Assembly: GCF_037026685.1 (NCBI RefSeq)
Contig: NZ_JBANET010000012.1
Coordinates: 1 to 64,000 of the forward strand
Source: Orrella sp037026685
GTDB lineage: Bacteria > Pseudomonadota > Gammaproteobacteria > Burkholderiales > Burkholderiaceae_B
DNA length: 64,000 bases
Direction: 5' to 3'
Position numbers and translations under genes: made by a program
The notes under the pieces: model-generated
Seen by the model: only the letters and a program-made list of their open reading frames with translations
Database searches by the model: none
Told to the model about the DNA's origin: nothing
Shown: one piece after another, positions 17,946 through 26,740 of the stretch
Layout: every line of letters starts with the position of its first letter
How positions within the stretch are numbered: the stretch's first letter is position 1

Positions 17946-19904
17946 TTACTGCCGGGGCTGCGGCGCCGTCCCGGGGCCGGCCTCGGCCTCGGCCTGGCCC
18001 GGGACGGGCGCTTCCTGGGCGCCGATGAACTCGGCGAATTCTTCGCTCAGGTCCACGAAGGTCACGATCAGCGACGCCAGGTTCTCCTGGCCCAGGCCGC
18101 CATAGGCGCCGATGTCCATTTCCAGCACGGCCTGGCCGTCCTCGGACTGGTAGGCCTTGACCCAGCGGCTGTCGGCGTTCCAGGCGTTGAGCCGCGTGAG
18201 CGTCACGTGCGGACCGGCATCGTGGATGGCCCGCAGCAGCAGCTCCTCGCAATCGTCCTGGCCTATGCAGCCGTAGAACTCGACCTGGATCTCGCGCCCG
18301 CGCAGCGCCTGGCCGTCGCGGCGGCGGATCTCCAGCAGCGGCTCGCCGGCGGCGTCCCGGCTGCGGGCCACTTCGTAGCCTTCTTCCTCGAACAGCGCGG
18401 CGATGTGCTTGGGATCCAGGCTTTGCAGCACCTGGCCGAAGGCCGGCCCGGCAGGCTCTTCCTGCAGGCCGGGTACCGCCAGGCCCAGGCCCGGCGCGAG
18501 GTCCTGGATGGGCTGCTCTTGCCCGTTGACCTGCAGGCGCCCGTCGGCGTAGGCCAGCGTCATGGACAGGCGATCGCCCTGGGCGGTGACCAGGCCGGTG
18601 AGCTGCGCGGCATCGGCCATGGCCTGGACCTGCGTCTGCGCCATGGCGGCGGCGGCCTGCGGATCCCGCCCGTCCTGGTCCTGCAGCGTGGCCGCCACGA
18701 TCTCCTGCAGCATGGGCTTGGCCACGCTCAGGTCCAGGTCCAGGCGTTCGAGCAGGTGCAGCGCCGGCAGCGCCGAGGTCTGGTCCGCGGGCGGCGTGCG
18801 CTCGCGCAGGCCGGCCTTCACGCTCAGGCGGCTCTCGCCTTGCGGCATGCGCCACAGCCAGGGCTCGATGGCGACGGTGGGCTTGCCGGCCAGCAGCCCG
18901 TCCACCGCCTGCTCGAAGGCTTCGTAGGTCGCCGTGCTGGGCCCGTCGGCTTGCGCGCTTTCGCGCAGCAGCGCGTCATAGCGCGCCGAAAAGGCCTGCA
19001 GCGCCGCGCCGTCCAGGTTGCCGATCTGCAGGGCCATCTGCATGTTGCCGAAGTCGCGCTCGCGCACCGTGATGCGGTCCACGGCATACGTGGCGTCCAC
19101 GGCCACGCTGCTGCCGCTTTCGGAGACGCTCAGGCGGTGCGAGAGCTTCTCCAGCACGACCGGCGCGGCGCCGGGCGCCTGCACGCGTACCAGGCCGAGG
19201 TTCAGGCTGCTGTCGCCCACGCCCATGCCCAGCGCGCCGGCCCGCGTGTTGGCGCCCACGCGCAGGCCCCGGATCTCGGCGGCCTGGCCGGGCGCCTCGT
19301 ACAGCAGGTGGTCCATCACGCCGCTGGCGGCCACGCGCTGCAGGTCCGCGGCCACCATGCCGCTCAGGCGCGCGCCGCTGAACGAAACCGAACGGCCGTC
19401 GCGCTGCGCCTGGAACGCGGCCAGCGTCCAGTCGCCGTGGCTGGCGCCGTCAAAGCCGATGCGCGTCAGGCCGCGCAGCGGCTTGTCCTGCCCGGTGAGT
19501 TCGAACAGGGCGCGGGCTTGCGCCTCGTTGACCAACACCGTCTCGATGTGGGCCAGCCCGGGCACGAACTGGCCCCGCGCCAGGGCCGAGGGCGCCAGCG
19601 GGCCGTGGGCGATGCGGTTCTCGATGACCAGCCGGCCCGCGAGCGCTTGCTCGTCGGGCTGCGTGGGCTGGCGCTCGTAGCTGAAGACGTAGCGCGCGCG
19701 GCTGTTGAACCAGCCGCGCGCGTAGGATTCGGTTTGCAGCGCCAGCGTCAGGCCCTGCATGCCGTGGTTCTGCAGCGCCGCGTGCGCCTGCTCCAGGGCC
19801 TGGGCCGTACGGGCCTGGATGCGCTTGCCCAGGTGCCAGCTGGCGCCGGCGTAGGCGAGCGCGGCCAGCGCCAGGGCGGACACGACTGCGGTGGATTTTT
19901 TCAT
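17946..19904 (-). CDS. DUF945 (YdgA-like) protein with a C-terminal YbjN domain
   Basis: 652 residues. Residues 1-20 form a hydrophobic signal or anchor. About 20-480 resemble DUF945, a family of large envelope proteins of unknown role (FYARGWFNSRA-type start, then beta-rich repeats). From residue 489 to 628 the sequence changes to a YbjN-like domain (GYEV, VEFYGC, LNAWNADSRWVKAYQSEDG, EMDIGAYGG). The tail after 628 is Pro/Ala/Glu-rich. YbjN proteins are normally separate and have been linked to stress and motility control in enterics. The start overlaps the folA stop in ATGA, so it should be co-translated with thyA-folA. No biochemical function can be assigned. Confidence 0.85.
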   Translation of the reverse strand: MKKSTAVVSALALAALAYAGASWHLGKRIQARTAQALEQAHAALQNHGMQGLTLALQTESYARGWFNSRARYVFSYERQPTQPDEQALAGRLVIENRIAHGPLAPSALARGQFVPGLAHIETVLVNEAQARALFELTGQDKPLRGLTRIGFDGASHGDWTLAAFQAQRDGRSVSFSGARLSGMVAADLQRVAASGVMDHLLYEAPGQAAEIRGLRVGANTRAGALGMGVGDSSLNLGLVRVQAPGAAPVVLEKLSHRLSVSESGSSVAVDATYAVDRITVRERDFGNMQMALQIGNLDGAALQAFSARYDALLRESAQADGPSTATYEAFEQAVDGLLAGKPTVAIEPWLWRMPQGESRLSVKAGLRERTPPADQTSALPALHLLERLDLDLSVAKPMLQEIVAATLQDQDGRDPQAAAAMAQTQVQAMADAAQLTGLVTAQGDRLSMTLAYADGRLQVNGQEQPIQDLAPGLGLAVPGLQEEPAGPAFGQVLQSLDPKHIAALFEEEGYEVARSRDAAGEPLLEIRRRDGQALRGREIQVEFYGCIGQDDCEELLLRAIHDAGPHVTLTRLNAWNADSRWVKAYQSEDGQAVLEMDIGAYGGLGQENLASLIVTFVDLSEEFAEFIGAQEAPVPGQAEAEAGPGTAPQPRQ

Positions 19905-20422
19905 TGCAGGGCCGTCCCTGTATGACGTTCCGATGCGATGCGCCGGTATTCGACGAAATCGTAAGCGTAGCCGTTCTCGGCCGGCTGCGGCGCGCGGGAC
20001 TGCTCGCGCCACTGGCCGGCAGGCAGGTCCGGAAAGAAGGCGTCGCCCGGCACCTCGGCCTGGATCTCGGTGGCCACGATGCGGTCGGCGTGCGCCAGGG
20101 CTTGTTCGTAGATCTGCGCGCCGCCGATCACGAAGACCTCGGGCGCATCGCCGGCCAGCCGCAGCGCCGCCGCCAGGTCGGGCGCCAGTTCGGCCCCTTC
20201 GGCGCGGTAGCGCGGGTTGCGGCTGATGACGATGTTGCGCCGGCCGGGCAGCGGGCGGCCCAGCGACTCCCACGTCTTGCGGCCCATGATGATGGGCGCG
20301 CCGGTGGTCGTGCGCTTGAAGTGCGCCAGGTCGCCCGGCAGCCGCCAGGGCAGGGCATTGTCGCGGCCGATGGCGCGGTTGCGGGCATAGGCCACCACCA
20401 GGGTCAGGCAGGGGGGGGTCAT
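19901..20422 (-). CDS. folA: Dihydrofolate reductase
   Basis: 173 residues. It reduces dihydrofolate with NADPH and regenerates the folate that ThyA oxidises. Seen: VVAYARNRAIGRDNALPW (M20-loop region), the catalytic acid D31 in LPGDLAHFK, GRKTWESLGRPLPGRRNIV (NADPH site) and FVIGGAQIYEQAL. The ATG at 20422 overlaps the thyA stop by four bases, and its own stop overlaps the next gene, so the three genes are a tight coupled unit. Confidence 0.97.
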   Translation of the reverse strand: MTPPCLTLVVAYARNRAIGRDNALPWRLPGDLAHFKRTTTGAPIIMGRKTWESLGRPLPGRRNIVISRNPRYRAEGAELAPDLAAALRLAGDAPEVFVIGGAQIYEQALAHADRIVATEIQAEVPGDAFFPDLPAGQWREQSRAPQPAENGYAYDFVEYRRIASERHTGTALQ

Positions 20423-21213
20423 ACCGCCACCGCCGCCTTGATGTGCGGATGGCATTGGTAGTTCTCGATGGCGAAGTCCTCGTAGCGGTAGTCGAAGATG
20501 GACTCGGGCTTGCGCAGGATCCTGAGGGTGGGGTAGGGATAGGGTTCGCGCGAGAGCTGCAGCGCCACCTGTTCGGTGTGGTTGCTGTAGATGTGGCAGT
20601 CGCCGCCGGTCCAGACGAACTCGCCCGGGGCCAGGCCGCATTGCTGGGCCACCATGTGGGTGAGCAGGGCGTAGCTGGCGATGTTGAACGGCACGCCCAG
20701 GAAGACGTCGGCGCTGCGCTGGTACAGCTGGCACGACAGGCGGCCTTCGGCCACGTAGAACTGGAAGAACGCGTGGCAGGGCGGCAGCGCCATCTTCGAG
20801 AGCTCGCCCACGTTCCAGGCCGAGACGATCAGGCGGCGCGAGTCGGGGTTGGCCTTGATCTGCGCGATGACCTGCGCGATCTGGTCGATGTGCCGGCCGT
20901 CGGGCGTGGGCCAGGAGCGCCATTGCACGCCATAGACCGGGCCCAGGTCGCCGTCGGGCGCGGCCCATTCGTCCCAGATGGTCACGCCCTGCTCCTGCAG
21001 CCAGCGCACGTTGCCGTCGCCGCGCAGGAACCACAGCAGTTCGATGAAGATGCTTTTGGTGTGCAGTTTCTTGGTGGTCACCAGGGGAAAGCCCTGGGCC
21101 AGGTCAAAGCGCATCTGGTAGCCGAACACCGAGCGCGTGCCGGTGCCGGTCCGGTCCGTCTTGAGCACGCCATGTTCGTGGACGTGGCGCATGAAGTCTT
21201 CGTATTGCCGCAT
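20419..21213 (-). CDS. thyA: Thymidylate synthase
   Basis: 264 residues, exactly the usual length of bacterial ThyA. It methylates dUMP to dTMP using methylene-THF. The nucleophile is C146 in LPPCHAFFQFYV. The dUMP phosphate site (RTGTGTRSVFG) and the C-terminal HPHIKAAVAV are intact. It precedes folA with an ATGA overlap, a common arrangement that pairs synthesis and recycling of folate. OsmC-like gene 62 bp upstream may share the transcript. Confidence 0.98.
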   Translation of the reverse strand: MRQYEDFMRHVHEHGVLKTDRTGTGTRSVFGYQMRFDLAQGFPLVTTKKLHTKSIFIELLWFLRGDGNVRWLQEQGVTIWDEWAAPDGDLGPVYGVQWRSWPTPDGRHIDQIAQVIAQIKANPDSRRLIVSAWNVGELSKMALPPCHAFFQFYVAEGRLSCQLYQRSADVFLGVPFNIASYALLTHMVAQQCGLAPGEFVWTGGDCHIYSNHTEQVALQLSREPYPYPTLRILRKPESIFDYRYEDFAIENYQCHPHIKAAVAV

Positions 21214-21275
21214 GGAGTTTCCTGCCGCGCGCGCCGGGCCCGGCCGCGCGCCTTGTCTGGGTGGTTCGGCCCCGG

Positions 21276-21740
21276 CTAGCGCGAGGCGGCCGGCTGCCCG
21301 GCGTTTTCGGCCTGTTCGGCGGTATCGACCAGCTCGACCGACCAGCTCAGCTCGGCGGTCTTGCCCAGCATGGCCGAGGCCGAGCAGTACTTGTCGTGCG
21401 AAAGGGCGACGGCGCGCTCGACCGCCGCGCGCGGCAGCTTGCTGCCGGTGACGGTGAAGGCGAAGTGGATGCGGGTGAACACCTTGGGATCGGTGTCCGC
21501 GCGCTCGGCCTGTAGCGTGACGCTGCAGCCGCTGACCGCGTGGCGCCCGCGCTTGAGTATCAGCACCACGTCGTAGGCCGCGCAGCCGCCGGTGCCGGCC
21601 AGCAGCATCTCCATGGGCCGCGGCGCCAGGTTGTTGCCGCCGCCTTCGGGGGCGCCGTCCATCGCGGTCACGTGGCCGCTGCCGGTGCGCGCCACGAACA
21701 GCATGCCGGAGGGGCCGCCCCAATCTATCGTGCATTCCAT
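21276..21740 (-). CDS. OsmC-family peroxide-reactive protein (YhfA type)
   Basis: 154 residues. Two reactive cysteines, C53 (GTGGCAAYD) and C119 (HDKYCSAS), and E44 (RPMEML) match the OsmC/Ohr fold, in which paired cysteines reduce organic or inorganic peroxides as a dimer. The spacing and the GGGNNLAPRPMEMLLAG start are closer to the YhfA branch, whose role is unclear. I take the ATG at 21740, after CAGGAAAA, instead of one 36 bases upstream. It is divergent from coq7. Confidence 0.85.
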   Translation of the reverse strand: MECTIDWGGPSGMLFVARTGSGHVTAMDGAPEGGGNNLAPRPMEMLLAGTGGCAAYDVVLILKRGRHAVSGCSVTLQAERADTDPKVFTRIHFAFTVTGSKLPRAAVERAVALSHDKYCSASAMLGKTAELSWSVELVDTAEQAENAGQPAASR

Positions 21741-21876
21741 GCCGTTTTCCTGTCCTGAAAGAGTAGAAAGCATCATAACCGTCCGGCGCGCGGGCGGCGT
21801 CGCGCGGCGCTGTCGCTACAATGAGGGGGCGCTGGCGTGGGCCAGCGCGGGGATCGTTCCCAAGGAGTCCGCCCGC

Positions 21877-22554
21877 ATGAATGCCGCCTCGCGTCCCGTA
21901 CCCGCTTTCCATCGCCGCCCCGGGCGGCTCGATCCGCTGATCGCCGAGCTCGACCGCGCGCTGCAGGTGCTGACCGGCGTGGCCACGGCCAGCCGTCCCA
22001 ACCCGGCCGGGCCCCGCCCGGCGCAGCCGGCGGCCGGGCTGGACGCCGGCCAGCGCCGGCATGCCGCGGGGCTGATGCGCGTGAACCATGTGGGCGAGGT
22101 TTGCGCCCAGGCGCTGTATCGCGGCCAGGCGGCGGTCTGCAAGGACGCGGCGGCGCGCCGCCTGTTCGAGCAGGCCGCGCGCGAAGAGGTGGACCATCTC
22201 GCCTGGTGCGCGCAGCGCATCCAGGAGCTGGGCAGCCGCCCCAGCCTGCTCAACCCGCTGTGGTATGCCGGTTCCTTCGGCCTGGGCCTGGCCGCGGGGC
22301 TGGCCGGCCCGGCCCGCAACCTGGGTTTCATGGCCGAGACCGAGCGCCAGGTCGAGCAGCACCTGGACGGGCACCTGAAGTCGCTGCCCGAGCAGGACGA
22401 GCGCTCGCGCCGCATCGTCCAGCAGATGAAGCAGGACGAAAGCGAGCACCGCCAGAAGGCAGAGGACGGCGGCGGCGTGCGCCTGCCCGCGCCCGTGCGC
22501 GGCGCGATGCGGCTGATGTCCAAGGTCATGACGGTCACCGCCTACCGGCTGTGA
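21877..22554 (+). CDS. coq7: 2-Polyprenyl-3-methyl-6-methoxy-1,4-benzoquinol hydroxylase
   Basis: 225 residues. This diiron hydroxylase does a late ring hydroxylation of ubiquinone synthesis at the membrane. The iron ligands are visible: E74 (VNHVGEV), E104 and H107 (EEVDH), E156 (AETER), E188 and H191 (ESEH). A hydrophobic hairpin around residues 125-150 would dock it to the membrane. AAGGAG lies before the ATG at 21877. It is a single gene, followed by a long gap that holds a candidate small RNA. Confidence 0.95.
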   Translation: MNAASRPVPAFHRRPGRLDPLIAELDRALQVLTGVATASRPNPAGPRPAQPAAGLDAGQRRHAAGLMRVNHVGEVCAQALYRGQAAVCKDAAARRLFEQAAREEVDHLAWCAQRIQELGSRPSLLNPLWYAGSFGLGLAAGLAGPARNLGFMAETERQVEQHLDGHLKSLPEQDERSRRIVQQMKQDESEHRQKAEDGGGVRLPAPVRGAMRLMSKVMTVTAYRL

Positions 22555-22606
22555 CGGGCCGCGCCATTGCCTGGCCGAGCCGCCGGCAGGGCGCCCGCCA
22601 GGCCAG

Positions 22607-22618
22607 AGGGTTAACCCT
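22607..22618. other. Palindrome AGGGTTAACCCT
   Basis: A perfect 12-bp palindrome 53 bases after coq7. Its 10-base core GGGTTAACCC is repeated at 22843-22852 inside the candidate small RNA. Two exact copies of this core within 240 bp of a GC-rich genome look non-random. Confidence 0.5.
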
Positions 22619-22744
22619 GTCCCGGCTGCGCGCGGCGGGGCAAGTCCCGGGCTCCTAATAACTCATGGTTATAAACAAACGCCGGTTTTCCGCAGTGCAC
22701 AAAAACAACAGATGCTTGGAAAACGACGCTTGCACATTTTTTTC

Positions 22745-22773
22745 TTGCATCGCACAAAAAACTCGTCTACCAT
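22745..22773 (+). promoter_or_regulatory. Sigma-70-type promoter for the candidate small RNA
   Basis: TTGCAT (22745-22750), a 17-base spacer, then TACCAT (22768-22773), inside an AT-rich stretch unlike the surrounding GC-rich DNA. Expected transcript start near 22780, about 150 bases before the terminator at 22900-22933. Confidence 0.6.
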
Positions 22774-22779
22774 TCACAC

Positions 22780-22933
22780 ATCGGATGTCGATTTGCAGAC
22801 GGCGCGGTGGAAACCCCGGCTGCTTCGGTGATAGCCCTAAGCGGGTTAACCCTCGACATGCCACGGTTGTCTCCTCCACCCTCCTCCTTTGGTGGATTTG
22901 GCCCGAGATCGTCAGATCTCGGGCCTTTTTTTT
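22780..22933 (+). ncRNA. Candidate trans-acting small RNA with CUCCUCC loops
   Basis: No plausible gene lies between coq7 and the next CDS at 23140. A 17-bp-spaced promoter is followed by about 150 bases ending in a strong intrinsic terminator. Just before the terminator is a short hairpin (CCACC 22876-22880, loop CTCCTCCTTT, GGTGG 22891-22895), and a second CTCCTCC overlaps its 5' side (22871-22877). Anti-Shine-Dalgarno CUCCUCC loops next to a terminator are typical of the so-called cuckoo RNAs of proteobacteria. The palindrome GGGTTAACCC (22843-22852) could form another stem. Identity is inferred; I do not recognise a named Bordetella sRNA. Confidence 0.6.
22900..22933 (+). terminator. Strong intrinsic terminator
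   Basis: GGCCCGAGATC (22900-22910), loop GTCA, GATCTCGGGCC (22915-22925): an 11-bp perfect stem followed by eight T. It ends the candidate small RNA and separates it from the glycan cluster. The gap 22934-23139 shows no further gene. Confidence 0.92.
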
Positions 22934-23139
22934 CGTTCTTTCGGATCCTTTGTCCCGGTCGGGCACTCTAAAATGCGCAGTGCGCACCCGTGCGCCGGCC
23001 CGCGCACGCCCCGCCCGGCGGGGCCGTTACGTTCTGTGGGCGGGTCTTGCAATTGCACATTGGGCCCATACAGAGGGCTTACACCTGGGTCGGATAATGT
23101 GCGACCTGTGATATTGCCAAACTTTCCAAAGGTAATTGA

Positions 23140-24243
23140 GTGACCTGGTTCTCCATTTGCGTGGTCGCGTTCATGGTAGGCGGCTTGATCGTCGCTTCCG
23201 AGCGCTGGCATGGCGCATTGACGGGCGATACCGACCTGAACAAGCCGCAGGCCTTCCATTCGCGCTCCACGCCGCGCGTGGGCGGGCTGGCCGTGCTGGC
23301 GGGCACGCTGGCCGGGCTGCTGGTGCTGGGCCCGAGCAACATGACGCTGACCTGGCTGTGGCCGGCCCTGTTCGTGGCGGCCATGCCGGTGTTCGTGGCG
23401 GGCCTGCTCGAGGACATCACCAAGGACATCGGCGCGGGCAAGCGCCTTCTGGCCGCCTTCCTGTCGGCGGCGATCGCCTGGTGGCTGCTGGGCGGGGTCT
23501 CGCGCGTGGGATTCGCCTGGGCCGACGTCATCCTGGCCTATTGGCCGGTCTCGCTGCTCTTTACCGTGGTGGCGGTGGGCGGCTGCACCCACGCGCTGAA
23601 CATCGTCGACGGCATGAACGGCCTGGCCGGCATGGTGGCCACGCTGATGGCCATCTCGCTGAGCCTGGTGGCCCTGCAGGTGGGCGACACGCCCATCTTC
23701 CTGATCTCGGCGGCGCTGGCTTCGGCCACGCTGGGCTTCCTGGTCTGGAATTTTCCCTTCGGCCGGGTATTCCTGGGCGACGGGGGGGCCTATTTCCTGG
23801 GCTTCATGCTGGCCGAGCTGGCGGTGCTGCTGGTCGTGCGCAATCCGTCGGTCTCGCCCTTCTATGCCCTGGCAGTGCTGTTCTATCCGGTTTTCGAGAC
23901 GCTGTTCTCCATCTGGCGCCGCCGCTTCAAGCGCGGCGTGCCGGTGGACCAGCCCGATGCCCTGCACCTGCACCAGCTGGTGTTCCGCCGCCTGGTGCGC
24001 GTGACCTTCAGCCGCCGCAGCCGGCACGCGGTGCCGGCCCTGTGCAATGCCATGGCTTCGCCCTATCTTTGGGTGTTGACGCTGATCGGCCTGGTGCCGG
24101 CCACCATTTTCTGGGACAACGCCGTGGCCCTGTGCATCAGCCTGGCGGTGTTCGCCGCGGTGTACATCTGGCTGTATTCCAGGCTGGTGTCCTGGCGCCG
24201 GCCGGGGTGGCTGCTGCTGCCCTCGGTCCTGCGGTCGGACTAG
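23140..24243 (+). CDS. Undecaprenyl-phosphate HexNAc-1-phosphate transferase (WecA/MraY family)
   Basis: 367 residues, about ten membrane segments. It transfers a sugar-1-phosphate from a UDP-sugar to undecaprenyl phosphate and so starts a lipid-linked oligosaccharide. Family motifs are present: FHSRSTPRVGGLAV near residue 40, HALNIVDGMNGLAG in the middle (catalytic Asp region) and FLGDGGAYFLGF. The GTG at 23140 follows AAAGG by seven bases. It is the first gene of the glycan cluster, 107 bp before the UDP-sugar dehydrogenase. The exact donor (UDP-GlcNAc, UDP-GalNAc or an amino sugar) cannot be read from the sequence. Confidence 0.9.
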   Translation: MTWFSICVVAFMVGGLIVASERWHGALTGDTDLNKPQAFHSRSTPRVGGLAVLAGTLAGLLVLGPSNMTLTWLWPALFVAAMPVFVAGLLEDITKDIGAGKRLLAAFLSAAIAWWLLGGVSRVGFAWADVILAYWPVSLLFTVVAVGGCTHALNIVDGMNGLAGMVATLMAISLSLVALQVGDTPIFLISAALASATLGFLVWNFPFGRVFLGDGGAYFLGFMLAELAVLLVVRNPSVSPFYALAVLFYPVFETLFSIWRRRFKRGVPVDQPDALHLHQLVFRRLVRVTFSRRSRHAVPALCNAMASPYLWVLTLIGLVPATIFWDNAVALCISLAVFAAVYIWLYSRLVSWRRPGWLLLPSVLRSD

Positions 24244-24350
24244 CGCCGCGGCAGGCCGCCGGGCGCGGGCGGGCGGCCCGCCGGCCCGGCATGACGTGAT
24301 TCCGTCCTGGTATTTACAATGCCGCTCAGGCGCGGCAAGGGAGATTCATT

Positions 24351-25625
<1,275 letters not shown>

Positions 25626-25633
25626 GGAACACG

Positions 25634-26656
25634 ATGAGCCGTTACCAGCAAACCCTCGACGTTCTGCGCCAACAGCCCCGCACCTGGCTGGTGACGGGCT
25701 GCGCCGGCTTCATCGGGTCGAACCTGCTCGAAACCCTGCTCAAGCTCGACCAGCGCGTGGTCGGGCTGGACAACTTCGCCACCGGACACCAGCGCAACCT
25801 GGACGAGGTGCGCGGCCTGGTGACGGCCGAGCAGTGGGCGCGCCTGCGCTTCATCGAGGGCGACATCCGCAAGCTGGACGACTGCCGCCAGGCGGCGCAG
25901 GGCGTGGACCACGTGCTGCACCAGGCGGCGCTGGGTTCGGTGCCGCGTTCGCTGAACGACCCCATCACGACCAACGAAGTCAACATCTCTGGTTTCCTGA
26001 ACGTGCTGGTGGCCGCGCGCGACGCGCAGGTCAAGTCCTTCGTGTATGCGGCCTCCAGCTCCACCTACGGCGATCATCCGGGGCTGCCCAAGGTCGAGGA
26101 CCGCATCGGCAAGCCGCTCTCGCCCTACGCGGTCACCAAGTACGTCAACGAACTCTACGCCGACGTGTTCGCGCGCTCCTACGGTTTCAAGAGCGTGGGC
26201 CTGCGCTATTTCAACGTGTTCGGCAAGCGCCAGGATCCGGAGGGCGCCTATGCCGCGGTCATTCCCAAGTGGGTCGCGGCGATGATCCGCAACGAGGACG
26301 TGGCGGTCAACGGCGACGGCGAGACCAGCCGCGATTTCTGCTTCGTCGAAAACGCCGTGCAGGCCAACCTGCTGGCCGCGCTGGCCGAGGGCCAGGCGCA
26401 GGACCAGGTCTACAACGTGGCCGTGAGCGGACGCACCACGCTGAACCAGCTGTTCGAATTCCTGGTGCAGACCCTGGGCAGGATAGGCGTGCAGTACGAC
26501 AAGCGGCCGGTCTACCGCGACTTCCGGCCCGGCGATGTGCGCCATTCGCAGGCCGACATCAGCAAGGGCGCGAGCCTGCTGGGCTATGCGCCCACGCACA
26601 CCATCGTGCAGGGCCTCGAAGAGGCCATGCCCTGGTACGTGCAGTTCCTGCGCTGA
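25634..26656 (+). CDS. tviC: UDP-HexNAc(A) C4 epimerase (TviC/WbpP-like SDR)
   Basis: 340 residues of the extended SDR family. Interconverts gluco and galacto forms of UDP-N-acetylhexosamine or its uronate. TGCAGFIGSN (residues 21-30) binds NAD; S142/S143 and Y165-K169 (SPYAVTK) form the catalytic set. YFNVFGKRQDPEGAYAAVIPKW is characteristic of the WbpP/TviC branch, which prefers N-acetylated sugars. AAGGAACACG precedes the ATG. With the dehydrogenase just upstream it supplies a HexNAcA donor to the glycosyltransferases of this cluster. Confidence 0.92.
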   Translation: MSRYQQTLDVLRQQPRTWLVTGCAGFIGSNLLETLLKLDQRVVGLDNFATGHQRNLDEVRGLVTAEQWARLRFIEGDIRKLDDCRQAAQGVDHVLHQAALGSVPRSLNDPITTNEVNISGFLNVLVAARDAQVKSFVYAASSSTYGDHPGLPKVEDRIGKPLSPYAVTKYVNELYADVFARSYGFKSVGLRYFNVFGKRQDPEGAYAAVIPKWVAAMIRNEDVAVNGDGETSRDFCFVENAVQANLLAALAEGQAQDQVYNVAVSGRTTLNQLFEFLVQTLGRIGVQYDKRPVYRDFRPGDVRHSQADISKGASLLGYAPTHTIVQGLEEAMPWYVQFLR

Positions 26657-26740
26657 AACGAGGCCGCCGCGCTTGACGCCCCGCCTGCGCTCCACGACCA
26701 CGGGCGCGGCCGCCGCCGGCCGCTCCCAAGGAAGGGCTGA

